A stretch of DNA of 64,000 nucleotides from an uncultured Bacteroidales bacterium (GCA_900542355.1 UQNE01000006.1:52952-116951); one strand, 5' to 3'. Shown: positions 1-9,473, counted from the stretch's first letter. Made by a program: numbers and translations. Notes: generated by a model not told the origin, from the sequence alone.

Positions 1-2
1 CG

Positions 3-353
3 TTCTTGGTTTTTTCGCGATATCTGCCGTTCTTGCTCCCTTATCTAACCACCGCCAATGCCTATTTGGTCGGATGGCTATTCCTCTCTTTTCCGTGTAT
101 CAATGCCATTGAGCGATTTTCTATGCCTAAGTATCGATATCGTTTTATGCAGTATCTCATCCCCGATGAGAAATCAAAATCGCTTTTCCGTGCGGCATAC
201 TACCTGCTCATCGCCCTATGCGCTACGGTCATTGCCCTTTGCTCTCATAGTTCCTTTTTGCCCATAGTTCCTATATATATATTGTGTGTATATCGAATCA
301 TTATCTATATCATTACTCGCTTCTACACACCTAAAAATTACTTAAATGGTTAA
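3..353 (+). CDS. C-terminal part of a polytopic membrane protein (5' end outside window)
   Basis: The frame is open to the left edge of the window, so the gene very probably begins upstream; the first in-window start-like codon is a TTG at 6. About 115 residues are visible, with hydrophobic segments near residues 8-30, 63-80 and 85-105 separated by a basic loop (MPKYRYRF), as in an inner-membrane protein. Its end overlaps the next gene by 8 nt, which suggests translational coupling with the EptA-like enzyme. A CDP-alcohol phosphatidyltransferase C-terminus is conceivable, but the catalytic part is not in view and I do not assign a function. Confidence 0.55.
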   Translation, partial: FLVFSRYLPFLLPYLTTANAYLVGWLFLSFPCINAIERFSMPKYRYRFMQYLIPDEKSKSLFRAAYYLLIALCATVIALCSHSSFLPIVPIYILCVYRIIIYIITRFYTPKNYLNG

Positions 354-2061
354 GGTAAAATCTACATATCAGCAACTGATTCTATGCATTGTCCTGTGGG
401 GTATCTTGTTGATTCCCAATATCTTTGCCTTGGCGTGGGCTGAGTATCTGCATACCTCTTTCGTCAATACAGCAGGCTATATTTTGCTTACATTGGCTTG
501 CTTGTTTCTCCCCGCACTATTCCTAAGAGCCCGCACCTATTTTATATTAGAAGGTGTTTTGTGTATATTTTTTGCACCGATAGAAATAGCCAGTCTGCAC
601 CTCAATCATCGCTCTACTTCCGATTTGTTTTTGCAATCTGTTTTTGCCACCAATCCGCAAGAAGCCTTTGAGGTACTGACTTCTGTCGGATGGTTGTGCG
701 TAATTGTTGTGGTAGTATGGATTGCCTACTTCGTTCTTACCGCTTTCCTAAAAAACGACTTTCTCATGCCTTCTACTCTGCGAAAAATAGGTTTTGGTGG
801 CGTATTGATATTCTTCGCCGCACTTTATGGTGTTATGTGGTTCAGTGTAAAGCATACTCTGTTTCAACTATCTTTTGCAGAAGTTTCTACTCGGGCTATG
901 CAGTCAGTTTCAGTAAAGTTCGACAAGATATACCCATACAATATCTATCGAAGTATCCGATTTATCATCCAAGATTCGCGCAAATCTGCCCGCTTGCAAA
1001 GCGAACTAACAGATTTCTCGTTTGGCATACAGCGCAGAGATTCTCTTCCCAACGAGTTGTACATCTTGTTTATCGGCGAATCATCACGCTACGATCATTG
1101 GGCACTTAATGGATACGAGCGCAACACAACTCCCTCATTATCAGCGCAAAATCACCTCGTCAGTTATTCTTCGGTCTATTCGCAAGCCAACCTGACAATG
1201 TATTCAGTGCCTCTCTTGCTTACTCGTGCCACGGCTGACACACCCGATATACAATACCACGAAAAATGTATCACCGATGCCTTTTCGGAAGCGGGTTACT
1301 ACACGACTTTCATCACACGCAACGAAACGACACCGCTCATCCGTAGAGCGATGAGCGATTGCAACTATTCCTACGCCTTTCCGCAACTCATCGACATCGA
1401 CTTTGCCAACGATTGCGATAGTTACGATATGGATATGCTCATCCAAGCAAAAGAGGCATACACCTCATCTGCCGCTTTTATGGTGTTTCACTCTATGGGT
1501 AGCCACTACAAATATAGTCTCCGCTACCCCGTCAGCGATAATTATTTTACTCCGTCTTTCGGGCGTACCGATGGTTACCAACTTATGAACGAATCGCATA
1601 AACAACTGATTATCAATGCGTATGACAACTCCATACGCTATACCGACCGGGTGCTTGATAGTCTGATTGCTTGGGTCGATACTATGCATATTCCCGCCGT
1701 AGTGATGTACATTGCAGACCATGGGGAGAGTTTTTGGGACGATCAACATAAGTTTTCAATGCACGGCTCCTACATACCCGTCGAAGCGGAATATCATGTG
1801 CCGTTTTTTGTCTGGTATTCAGACGCTTATGCCCAAAAACACGCAGACAAAATTCAGTCGCTTATTGCTAATCGGCACACGCCTGTTACTTCACAGATTG
1901 TCTTCCATTCCTTGTTAGATTTGGCAGATATTCGATCGGCTGCAGATAGTACACTGAGTATCTGCTCACCATATCTGTCTCCACAAGATACCATCGCCGT
2001 CCTTTGTGGAAGCGGCGAATTGTACCAATATACGATATCATCTAACCAAAGTAAACAATAA
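346..2061 (+). CDS. EptA-like phosphoethanolamine transferase (sulfatase/alkaline phosphatase superfamily)
   Basis: A 571-residue enzyme with a membrane N-terminus (hydrophobic segments near 10-35, 40-60, 63-85, 113-135 and 148-168) and a periplasmic catalytic domain from about 235. The family moves phosphoethanolamine from phosphatidylethanolamine to lipid A or another envelope glycan. Landmarks are visible: metal ligand Glu245 in GESSRYDHW, the probable nucleophile Thr284 in ANLTMYSVP 39 residues later (the EptA/MCR spacing), HSMGSH at 382-387, metal ligands Asp458-His459 in ADHGES, and His474. The start overlaps the upstream membrane gene by 8 nt, and the pectate lyase-like gene starts 4 nt after the stop, so these genes probably share a transcript. 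The exact acceptor cannot be read from the sequence. Confidence 0.87.
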   Translation: MVKVKSTYQQLILCIVLWGILLIPNIFALAWAEYLHTSFVNTAGYILLTLACLFLPALFLRARTYFILEGVLCIFFAPIEIASLHLNHRSTSDLFLQSVFATNPQEAFEVLTSVGWLCVIVVVVWIAYFVLTAFLKNDFLMPSTLRKIGFGGVLIFFAALYGVMWFSVKHTLFQLSFAEVSTRAMQSVSVKFDKIYPYNIYRSIRFIIQDSRKSARLQSELTDFSFGIQRRDSLPNELYILFIGESSRYDHWALNGYERNTTPSLSAQNHLVSYSSVYSQANLTMYSVPLLLTRATADTPDIQYHEKCITDAFSEAGYYTTFITRNETTPLIRRAMSDCNYSYAFPQLIDIDFANDCDSYDMDMLIQAKEAYTSSAAFMVFHSMGSHYKYSLRYPVSDNYFTPSFGRTDGYQLMNESHKQLIINAYDNSIRYTDRVLDSLIAWVDTMHIPAVVMYIADHGESFWDDQHKFSMHGSYIPVEAEYHVPFFVWYSDAYAQKHADKIQSLIANRHTPVTSQIVFHSLLDLADIRSAADSTLSICSPYLSPQDTIAVLCGSGELYQYTISSNQSKQ

Positions 2062-2065
2062 TAAT

Positions 2066-4447
2066 ATGAATAATTTGAAATTATATCTCTCTGTTTCTCT
2101 ATTGTGGTTGGCTTGTTCCACCCTATCTGCTACCACCTACTACGCCTCACCCGACGGATTGGGCAATGGCACAACCTACGCCACACCTTGTAGTTTTTCC
2201 GCAGGATTGAACTACCTGCGCCAAGCGGGCGACACGCTCTATCTGCTCGGTGGACAATACAACTTGGGCAATACCAAAATTACCGACAAGAATGGTACTG
2301 CCAACCAATACATCGTCATCTCCGGTTATCCCGGCGAGAAAGCCATTCTCGACTTCCGCACCACTGCCTACGGCACACGCGGATTGCAGATTGCCAATTC
2401 GTGTACCTATCTGCATATCAACTATTTAACGCTCCGTTATTCTGGCAAAAACAACCTATACAACGAAGGAAGTTATTGTCTTTTTGAGAACTTAGACATC
2501 TATGGTTCTGCCGACACGGGCTGTCAGATGAAAGTGGGCGGAAACAACATCATCAAGAATGTCGATTCACACGACAATTTCGACTACGAATTGGACAAAT
2601 CCGGCAATCTTACCGCCTGCGACTTTGGTGGCAATGCCGATGGTTTCGCCGACAAACAGCATAGCGGTGCCCCGAATCACTACATTGGTTGTCGCAGTTG
2701 GAACAACTCAGATGATGGCTGGGACTTCTTCCAACGCGTTACCACAGGTGAAACCATCATCGAACATTGTGTCTGCTACAAGAATGGCCCTGCCTATTAC
2801 GATATGCGCAATCACCCTCGTTATCAGACAGATAAAGCATGGTTCGACCAATTCGCCAATGGCAAAGATGTTACTGATGCCGATGGCAATTCCGTCCGAG
2901 TAACCTTGGCTAAGTACCCCAATATGGGAAATGGAAATGGTTTCAAACTTGGTGGCGGAAGTACCAACCATAATGTGCTGGTTCATCATTGCTTATCCGT
3001 AGCCAACACTGTCAAAGGGTTCGACCAGAACAGCGATGCCGGTGCCGTTCGCCTCTACAACAACACTGCCTACCTTAATAATTCCGACTATAGTTTTTAC
3101 AACCCTAATGGTTGCTCCTTGGATATTCAAAACTGTATCAGTTTCCAATCCAAGAACCGCAATACTTTTGATAATCAGATAGTTAAAATCAACAAGTACA
3201 ACTCATGGTCAAGCGGTTTCTCCGTTTCCGCTACCGATTTTCTCTCCTTAGATACCACGGAGATTACCCGCCCTCGTCAAGCCGATGGCAGTCTGTCGGA
3301 AGGCACACTGCTACATCTCGCTTCCGGCTCTTCGCTCATCGATGCCGGCGCAGATGTAGGCTTGCCCTACACAGGCGATGCACCCGACCTCGGCTGCTAC
3401 GAAACCGATGGCGTACTCCACCCGACTATCGTATGCACATCGCTCAATAGCGAACAATGGCTGGCTGCAGGCAATGCAATCACACCCATCATATTCCAAT
3501 GGGGCGGTGCGGCTACTTCTCTCAAATGTAGCAACCTACCGAATGGTATTGATTATCAAATAAACAATACCAATCGCACACTTATACTCTCCGGGACACC
3601 CACGCAAGAGGGCACACACACCATATACATTCAGACCATATCCGACACCGACGAAGCCCTATCGCTCACCGCTGTCATCCATGTCAAGAGCAGTCGCGCA
3701 CACCGTATCGCATACATCACCATGCCTGATAGCCAAGAGGATAACGCAATCTTAGATTGGTTGCAGCAAAGCGATTCTATCGCCGTCAGCCCTACCGATG
3801 CTTCCGCCGTTGCCACCGATTACTCTGGCTATGAAGTACTGGTCATCAGCCCCAAACCGTCTAGCAAAGCCGCAGGGTTTGCTGCACTCAAAGGATACAA
3901 CAAACCTATACTCGTGCTCAAACCCTTCCTCTTTAAGTCTGGTGTTTGGGATTGGGGAACTGCCGTCAATACACAGGATTTGTCTGTCATCGTAAGCGAT
4001 ACCACACACGCCCTATTTACTGGAATTAACTTCGCTAACTCGCAGGAAATCAAACTATTCAACACTTGCAATACCAATGCCGTAACGGCTATCTCCGCTT
4101 GGAGCGGCAGTCCGCAGGGTATCATTACTCTCGGCTCGCCCGCCTCACAGTCTGCTTACACCACCATAGCCGACTTCCCCTCCGGAACAGATCTCAACGG
4201 TACCGCTCTACCCCAACGCCTCGTGATGGTAGGTATCTCGGAATATAGCACAGCCTACCTAACTGACGATGCATTGCAAATCATCGAAAATGCAATCTAC
4301 TATCTGTTGGGTATGTCTACACCGCCACGCGATACCTACCTAAAGGAGACCGAAATTGTCCCTCAAACTGACAAAATTCTCACTCCGCAAGGTGTGGTTA
4401 TCTTGCGAGGAAATCAGCGATACAATGTGCTGGGGCAGCGCTTGTAA
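2066..4447 (+). CDS. secreted pectate lyase-like protein (PL9-type right-handed beta-helix)
   Basis: 793 residues with a signal peptide (MNNLKLYLSVSLLWLACSTLSA). I chose the ATG at 2066 because it starts the signal peptide; an upstream in-frame ATG at 2006 lies inside the previous gene. Residues about 25-460 form a parallel beta-helix with the PL9 calcium site: Asp192 in NADGFADK and Asp216, Asp217 and Asp220 in NNSDDGWD, with the same 24-residue spacing as Pel9A. Lys294 in NGFKLGGG fits the catalytic lysine, but with about 38 extra residues before it. An Ig-like putative domain (about 480-560) and a Rossmann-like region (about 565-735) follow. The end (ILRGNQRYNVLGQRL) resembles a shortened type IX secretion tail. 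Substrate is probably a polygalacturonan, by inference. Confidence 0.8.
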   Translation: MNNLKLYLSVSLLWLACSTLSATTYYASPDGLGNGTTYATPCSFSAGLNYLRQAGDTLYLLGGQYNLGNTKITDKNGTANQYIVISGYPGEKAILDFRTTAYGTRGLQIANSCTYLHINYLTLRYSGKNNLYNEGSYCLFENLDIYGSADTGCQMKVGGNNIIKNVDSHDNFDYELDKSGNLTACDFGGNADGFADKQHSGAPNHYIGCRSWNNSDDGWDFFQRVTTGETIIEHCVCYKNGPAYYDMRNHPRYQTDKAWFDQFANGKDVTDADGNSVRVTLAKYPNMGNGNGFKLGGGSTNHNVLVHHCLSVANTVKGFDQNSDAGAVRLYNNTAYLNNSDYSFYNPNGCSLDIQNCISFQSKNRNTFDNQIVKINKYNSWSSGFSVSATDFLSLDTTEITRPRQADGSLSEGTLLHLASGSSLIDAGADVGLPYTGDAPDLGCYETDGVLHPTIVCTSLNSEQWLAAGNAITPIIFQWGGAATSLKCSNLPNGIDYQINNTNRTLILSGTPTQEGTHTIYIQTISDTDEALSLTAVIHVKSSRAHRIAYITMPDSQEDNAILDWLQQSDSIAVSPTDASAVATDYSGYEVLVISPKPSSKAAGFAALKGYNKPILVLKPFLFKSGVWDWGTAVNTQDLSVIVSDTTHALFTGINFANSQEIKLFNTCNTNAVTAISAWSGSPQGIITLGSPASQSAYTTIADFPSGTDLNGTALPQRLVMVGISEYSTAYLTDDALQIIENAIYYLLGMSTPPRDTYLKETEIVPQTDKILTPQGVVILRGNQRYNVLGQRL

Positions 4448-4518
4448 CGACAATCTCGCCTGCTATCTCCGCACATCAACGCTTTGTATATCATTGATTT
4501 ACTATTACTTATCGCCTT

Positions 4519-5844
4519 ATGGATCTAGTGAAACTGCTGCACCAAGAAGTTGTCCCCGCCATCGGTTGTACCGAACCGATAGCCGTGGCACTATGCGTGG
4601 CAAAAGCCACCGAACAACTACAACACGAACCTACATCTATCGATGTGCGTTTGAGTAAGAACATCTACAAGAATGCGCTCTCGGTCGGCATTCCCAACAC
4701 AGGAATGACAGGACTGCCTATCGCCATTGCGCTCGGTGCCACTATCGGACATAGCAATAAGCAATTGGAGGTACTTTGCGATGTCTGCCCCAAGGCAGTG
4801 GAGTATGCCAAAGCCTATATGGAGCGCACACCTATCCATATCAAGATCGAACCGCAAGCACCTGATATTCTGTACATTCGCGCAGAAGTAACCGATGGCA
4901 TCCACTCCGCCCACGCCACCATACAAGGCAGTCATACTCACTTCTGCGAAGATGCCTCTGTCTGTGCTAATTATTCTGCTTCGCCAACCAATGCGCCCGC
5001 GAAAGTACCGGCAACAGATGCTCTGACGATGCGCCAAGTGTACGATTTTGCGATGACGGTCAATCTATCCGAAGTGCGTTGGCTCTTAGAAGGTGCAGAG
5101 ATAAATATCAATGCCGCCAAACAATCGTTCGAAGGCAACTACGGACACGGATTGGGCAAACTCTTGCAAACACAGCGTAAGCGTAAGTGTATGCCCGCTT
5201 GTCGCAATCTCTTGCCCGCTATCTTTGGTAACACACTGTTTACCAAGATATTAAGTTACACAAGCGGTGCCTGCGATGCGCGTATGTCAGGAGCAATGGT
5301 GCCGGTGATGTCCAATTCGGGGTCGGGCAATCAGGGGATTTCCTGCTCAGTACCCGTCTATATCTACGCCAAGGAAAACAACTGCTCCGAAGAACAGATG
5401 ATTCGTGCCTTAACGCTTAGTAATCTGACGGTTATCTATATCAAGCAGTCGCTCGGTAGGCTCTCGGCTTTGTGTGGTTGCGTAGTGGCAGCCACCGGTT
5501 CAGCAGTAGGTATCACCTGCCTAATGGGTGGTACATACACCGAGATCACCTACGCCATCAAGAATATGATTGCTAATATCTCAGGTATGATTTGCGATGG
5601 TGCCAAACCCGGTTGTGCGCTCAAGGTTACCAACGGTGTCAGCACGGCGATTCTCTCCGCCTCATTGGCTATGCAGCACTCCTACGCCGATGCCACAGAG
5701 GGGATCGTAGAGGACGACATCGACCGCACCATCCACAATCTGACACGCATCGGACGAGAAGGAATGACGCAAACCGATGACCTCATCTTAGACATCATGC
5801 TCCATAAGCAACCCGCCGACAACCAAAATCAGAACAATCGATAA
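4519..5844 (+). CDS. UPF0597 / L-cysteine desulfidase-like protein (YhaM/CyuA family)
   Basis: A full-length 441-residue member of the UPF0597 (serine dehydratase alpha-like) family. Known members such as archaeal L-cysteine desulfidase and enteric CyuA split cysteine into sulfide, ammonia and pyruvate with a [4Fe-4S] cluster. The N-terminal motif AIGCTEP carries Cys17, and Cys276 (GISCSVP) plus Cys359 and Cys366 (CDGAKPGC, spacing seven) match the positions expected for the cluster and catalytic cysteines. The protein is cytosolic, with no signal peptide. It sits 71 nt after the pectate lyase-like gene and 16 nt before the LRR gene on the same strand. Use of serine or another beta-amino acid instead of cysteine is possible. 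Confidence 0.8.
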   Translation: MDLVKLLHQEVVPAIGCTEPIAVALCVAKATEQLQHEPTSIDVRLSKNIYKNALSVGIPNTGMTGLPIAIALGATIGHSNKQLEVLCDVCPKAVEYAKAYMERTPIHIKIEPQAPDILYIRAEVTDGIHSAHATIQGSHTHFCEDASVCANYSASPTNAPAKVPATDALTMRQVYDFAMTVNLSEVRWLLEGAEININAAKQSFEGNYGHGLGKLLQTQRKRKCMPACRNLLPAIFGNTLFTKILSYTSGACDARMSGAMVPVMSNSGSGNQGISCSVPVYIYAKENNCSEEQMIRALTLSNLTVIYIKQSLGRLSALCGCVVAATGSAVGITCLMGGTYTEITYAIKNMIANISGMICDGAKPGCALKVTNGVSTAILSASLAMQHSYADATEGIVEDDIDRTIHNLTRIGREGMTQTDDLILDIMLHKQPADNQNQNNR

Positions 5845-5860
5845 CGAACAAACAACCTAT

Positions 5861-7633
5861 ATGAAACACTTTTTCAATCTACTGACACTATTGTGCTTTG
5901 CCCTATATGCGCAAGCAGAAACCGCTGTCTATCAAGAAGTTAACTACACCATCGACCCCGATTATCTCACTGCCGAGGTTACGCTCAACCCACAGGTTTC
6001 GGGCGAACTCTACATCCCTGACGAGATCACGGTCGGACAAGACACCTATCGCGTAACCACAATTGGCGAAAAAGCCTTCAAAGGCTGCAAGAACCTCACC
6101 GATATAGTCCTTCCACCCACTATCGAGCGTATCTATCGCAGTGCTTTCGACGGAACGGGTATCATGCTCGACAAGACCAAATGGACAGATGGGGCTTTGT
6201 ACATCGATAGTTGCCTCATCGCTACCGACAAGACTATCAAAGGCAAGTTTATCATCCCCGAAGGCACACGCCTCATTGCAGCCGGTGCTTTCCAAGGCAA
6301 CAAAACCCTCACTCGCGTGGAGTTCCCCGCCTCAGTTAAGCGTATCGACCACGAGACTTTCCGCGATTGCAAAAACCTGACACGCGCCATTATCCCGCTT
6401 ACTATCACCGAGATAGGCGAAGATGCTTTCACCAATTCAGGTATCTGGAACAACGAGAAGAAGTGGAAAAAAGGCGGTTTGTACATCGATGGTTGTCTCA
6501 TTGCCGTCAATGATAATGTCCCCGCCAAGTTCATCTTCAAAAATAAAGTCCCTACCCGCCTAATCGCTGCCGGTGCATTCGCTAATAACAAGAAAATCAA
6601 GTCGGTAGTCATCCCCAACGGCATAACCGAGATACCGGCTGCCGCTTTCTACAAGTGCGAGAACCTTACTGATGTTGTAATCCCCGCCACGGTAAAGCGT
6701 GTAGGTAATTTCGCTTTCTATGGTTGTACACTGCTCCGCGAAGCCACCCTGCCTACCGACATCGATTATCTGGGCATGGGTGCCTTCTATGGCTGCGAGA
6801 ACCTCCGCAAACAAACGCTCTCCAACCGCCTGACAATCATCCCGCAAGGCTGTTTCTACCTTTGCCGCTCCATTCAAAAACTCACCTTCCCTGAGCACCT
6901 GCGCAAGATTGACAATGGTGCTTTCACCGGCTGCTCGTCCTTAGAGGATGTCGATCTACCCGCCTCGCTCAAAGAGATTGGTGAGATGGCATTTGCCGGC
7001 TGTGCGAAATTCGTAGAGATTCGCATTCCCGAACAAGTGAGCAGTCTGAGCAAAGGCGTATTCACTGCCTGCACCCACCTGCGCAAGATTACGCTGACCG
7101 ATGGCACTTATGCCATTGGAGATGAGGCGTTTAAGGGGTGTGTTACTTTGGAGAACATCAACATTCCTAAGTCAACCTACCGTATCGGCAAATATGCGTT
7201 TCAGAACTGTCTCCAACTCCGCAATATCTATCTTGTGGATCATATTCATTTGCTCGAAGAAGGTGCCTTCCAAGAGTGCAAGATGTTAGAAGAGATTGTC
7301 CTTCCCGCTTCGCTTACGGTGCTGAGCAAAGGTGCATTGGCGCAATGCGTCAGCCTGCGCAATGTTAAGTTCAATGAGAAACTGCGCATCATCGAGGATG
7401 GCGCATTATATGAGTGCCGCCAACTGCGCGAAGTAGTACTTACCGATAGCGTGCAAATCATTGGAGATGAGGCGTTTATGAATTGTAAGAACCTCCGAAA
7501 AGTAGTATTCCCCGAAGGCTTGAAAAAGGTCGGTGCATCGGCTTTCAAAGACTGCGAAAGCCTTGCCGTCCCTCTCTTGCCCCCCACGGCTCAAATCGGT
7601 AAAAACGCCTTCAAAGGGTGCAAAAGCAAATAG
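5861..7633 (+). CDS. secreted BspA-like leucine-rich repeat protein (LRR_5)
   Basis: 590 residues with a clear signal peptide (MKHFFNLLTLLCFALYAQA) and then almost only LRR_5 repeats of about 23 residues with the pattern GxxAFxGCxxLxxVxIPxxVxxI, from about 60 to the end. Two repeats are interrupted by short KKWKKGGLYIDGCLIA-like insertions near 105-130 and 203-230. BspA-type proteins are cell-surface or secreted adhesins in Bacteroidota. There is no C-terminal sorting domain or lipobox, so its final location is unclear. It starts 16 nt after the desulfidase-like gene and ends the run of plus-strand genes. A 13-bp hairpin and a terminator lie downstream. Confidence 0.85.
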   Translation: MKHFFNLLTLLCFALYAQAETAVYQEVNYTIDPDYLTAEVTLNPQVSGELYIPDEITVGQDTYRVTTIGEKAFKGCKNLTDIVLPPTIERIYRSAFDGTGIMLDKTKWTDGALYIDSCLIATDKTIKGKFIIPEGTRLIAAGAFQGNKTLTRVEFPASVKRIDHETFRDCKNLTRAIIPLTITEIGEDAFTNSGIWNNEKKWKKGGLYIDGCLIAVNDNVPAKFIFKNKVPTRLIAAGAFANNKKIKSVVIPNGITEIPAAAFYKCENLTDVVIPATVKRVGNFAFYGCTLLREATLPTDIDYLGMGAFYGCENLRKQTLSNRLTIIPQGCFYLCRSIQKLTFPEHLRKIDNGAFTGCSSLEDVDLPASLKEIGEMAFAGCAKFVEIRIPEQVSSLSKGVFTACTHLRKITLTDGTYAIGDEAFKGCVTLENINIPKSTYRIGKYAFQNCLQLRNIYLVDHIHLLEEGAFQECKMLEEIVLPASLTVLSKGALAQCVSLRNVKFNEKLRIIEDGALYECRQLREVVLTDSVQIIGDEAFMNCKNLRKVVFPEGLKKVGASAFKDCESLAVPLLPPTAQIGKNAFKGCKSK

Positions 7634-7750
7634 TTCTATTCTTATAATTGTCCATTCTCACTGCTGGATTTATTATCTGCTATATAATCCCATTTATTAT
7701 TGCGTAACAGATTTTTTTGCTACTTGTTGCCAACCAACCTTAGCCAATCC

Positions 7751-7793
7751 ATTTTGCCGATTGAGTAAGGCTACGGCACCCAATCGGCAAAAT
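7751..7793 (+). other. perfect 13-bp hairpin in the 3' region of the LRR gene
   Basis: ATTTTGCCGATTG at 7751-7763 is perfectly complementary to CAATCGGCAAAAT at 7781-7793, with a 17-nt loop. No U-run follows, so a simple terminator role is doubtful. An RNA-stabilising or processing hairpin of the LRR transcript fits better. Confidence 0.6.
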
Positions 7794-7870
7794 ACATTCA
7801 CGCCCCAAATAAGACTGACCGATTTTTCGTCTTAGAATTGGATATTTGAAAACGCTTAGCGAATTACAAT

Positions 7871-7909
7871 AAAAGAGGATGTCTACAATTTGTCAGACAC
7901 CCTCTTTTT
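7871..7909 (+). terminator. bidirectional rho-independent terminator
   Basis: A 13-bp stem with one mismatch (AAAGAGGATGTCT against AGACACCCTCTTT) has an A-run on the left and a T-run on the right. It can therefore stop both the plus-strand LRR transcript and the minus-strand DUF354 transcript. Confidence 0.8.
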
Positions 7910-7920
7910 GTAATGCTCTT

Positions 7921-8020
7921 GTAGCCCCAAATATCAACTTTATAGCCCAATATCTATATATATAGTCCTACATTATACAACCCAATATCTACATTATACA
8001 GCCCAATATACTTCTTTATG
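7921..8020. repeat. degenerate ~21-nt AT-rich tandem repeat
   Basis: About four imperfect copies of a unit close to TAGCCCAATATCTACATTATA. The last two copies (from 7971 and 7992) are 21 nt long and nearly identical, while the earlier ones carry small length changes. The array lies between convergent genes, just past the terminator. The 587-nt gap 7634-8220 contains this array, the hairpin, the terminator and the 11-nt array; I see no gene in it. Confidence 0.65.
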
Positions 8021-8070
8021 TTATGTAGCAAAATATCCTCTTTTTCTTACATTTTGTTACTTAGTTTTTG

Positions 8071-8111
8071 AGCCGATTTCATCGAATTCTTGTCGAGACC
8101 TTATCGAAACC
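8071..8111 (-). repeat. 11-nt tandem array, family GGTCTCGACAA (locus A)
   Basis: On the minus strand three consecutive 11-nt units read GGTTTCGATAA, GGTCTCGACAA and GAATTCGATGA, with a decayed fourth unit. A small palindrome (TAGCAAAATGCTA at 8131-8143) lies on the 5' side, similar to hairpins next to loci C and D. Confidence 0.75.
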
Positions 8112-8220
8112 TATCCCCTCAATCGCAATATAGCAAAATGCTACAAAATTAACTAAAATACTATCAAAATATCAAATTCATTTTACCAATTCCAAAACCA
8201 AATACCCGATTCTTTTTCCC

Positions 8221-9345
8221 TCACTTAAACTGCCGCCAAAAATCGCTCCTGGCCTCTCGGCTCATATGCTTAGACTGCGGATAGTTTTCCACAAACCACA
8301 CTTGATATGCTGTGTAGTCTATTTTATCTTGCAAGAGGTGTTGGCGGCGTGTGCCCCATTCTTGTTTCAGATTGTCTGCACCCAACGACAATAGTTCCTC
8401 TATTTTCTGAAACATCTGTTTCGACTGCTCGGGGCGAAAACCGTAAGTCAGTTGATAGGTATGTTCCTCTTCTTCCAAATAATGAATCCTTCCCACAAAA
8501 GTGTTGCAGCGTATGGCAGGCGTACCGAGAACGGCGGATTCGCTGGTCATCGTCTGACTATCACCCACCAACATCGTGGCAAAATACATCAGCGAATGAG
8601 CTTTGTCGGGCGATACGCGCAACTGATACGGCTTAAATTCCTCGTCGATATTGCGCTCGGTTGTAATGAACACCTTGCCATACCGGCTCAACAACTCTAC
8701 CAAACGCCGTTTATTCTCTATCGTCAGTCCCACTACACCCACATCGTGATGTGCCTTAAAAGCATTGAATCGCAATACAAAATAAGGTTGCAATACACGC
8801 ACTTGCCCATCGGCTTGCTTTTCGTAAGGTATGCCTGCATCATCAAGCACCGACACATCGGGCGTGAAACGCGCAGGATAAAGGTATGCCAATTCGTGAT
8901 ACGCAGGATAATAAACAGTCTTTTTCGACTTGCGCGGAGTTCCCATAGGCGACAAAATCACATCGGCAAACGGGTGCGCATACTTAGCAAACAACGGCTC
9001 AACCGCATCATCATCATCGTCCAAGATAATACTCTTCATTCGACACATCTTACTTACATGCGCCAAGGTAACAGATGTACCTATGCTTAGTTGAATATGA
9101 TTGCTAACTGCAATACGCCATACCTTCAAGTTGTAGATTAGTTGCTCTACTCCTTTCATTACTAAGTTATCATACTTTTTCCCTAAGAAAATGTAAGGTA
9201 TCTTATACAAATCGAGCAACTGCATGGCTGCAGGAATATCTTTTACGGTAACAATCACCCGATGCCCTTTGTCGGTCATCTCTTTGTAGAAGTTGCGTAA
9301 CAAATGCACATGCGCCGGATGCGCTATGTCTATCAATATGTTCAT
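8221..9345 (-). CDS. DUF354 family protein, GT-B glycosyltransferase-like
   Basis: 374 residues of the DUF354 family, which has a GT-B fold related to UDP-GlcNAc 2-epimerase and glycosyltransferases. The N-terminus MNILIDIAHPAHVHLLRNF and the following Rossmann-type strand (GHRVIVTVKD) are typical. A stretch of five aspartates (ILDDDDDAVEP) lies near 110, and a conserved SDSQTMTSESAVLG-like loop (here GDSQTMTSESAVLG) lies near 275, where related enzymes bind the sugar nucleotide. There is no signal peptide or membrane segment, so it is cytosolic. It is the last gene of a minus-strand group with a hexapeptide acyltransferase and a FemAB-like enzyme, which suggests envelope polysaccharide synthesis. 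The donor and acceptor are unknown. Confidence 0.78.
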   Translation of the reverse strand: MNILIDIAHPAHVHLLRNFYKEMTDKGHRVIVTVKDIPAAMQLLDLYKIPYIFLGKKYDNLVMKGVEQLIYNLKVWRIAVSNHIQLSIGTSVTLAHVSKMCRMKSIILDDDDDAVEPLFAKYAHPFADVILSPMGTPRKSKKTVYYPAYHELAYLYPARFTPDVSVLDDAGIPYEKQADGQVRVLQPYFVLRFNAFKAHHDVGVVGLTIENKRRLVELLSRYGKVFITTERNIDEEFKPYQLRVSPDKAHSLMYFATMLVGDSQTMTSESAVLGTPAIRCNTFVGRIHYLEEEEHTYQLTYGFRPEQSKQMFQKIEELLSLGADNLKQEWGTRRQHLLQDKIDYTAYQVWFVENYPQSKHMSREARSDFWRQFK

Positions 9346-9368
9346 CTTTCAAATGTTATTTTATTGTC

Positions 9369-9473
9369 TATACTGAACAGAAATCACATGAATGTCATTT
9401 TTGTTAGTTATACTGAACAAAATTTGCACGAATGCGGTTTTTGTTGGTTATACTGGACAAAGTTTTTACTGTC
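9369..9473. repeat. 40-nt tandem direct repeat, about 2.6 copies
   Basis: Two 40-nt units (9369-9408 and 9409-9448) begin with TATACTGAACA and end with TTTTTGTTRGT. A third partial unit starts at 9449 with TATACTGGACA. The array fills most of the 160-nt spacer between the acyltransferase stop and the DUF354 start, so it may form the leader of the DUF354 gene. Confidence 0.8.

Noticed and set aside
2006..2065. Longer start for the pectate lyase-like gene
   Set aside because: It lies within the coding region of the EptA-like gene and would place 20 unrelated residues before the signal peptide.
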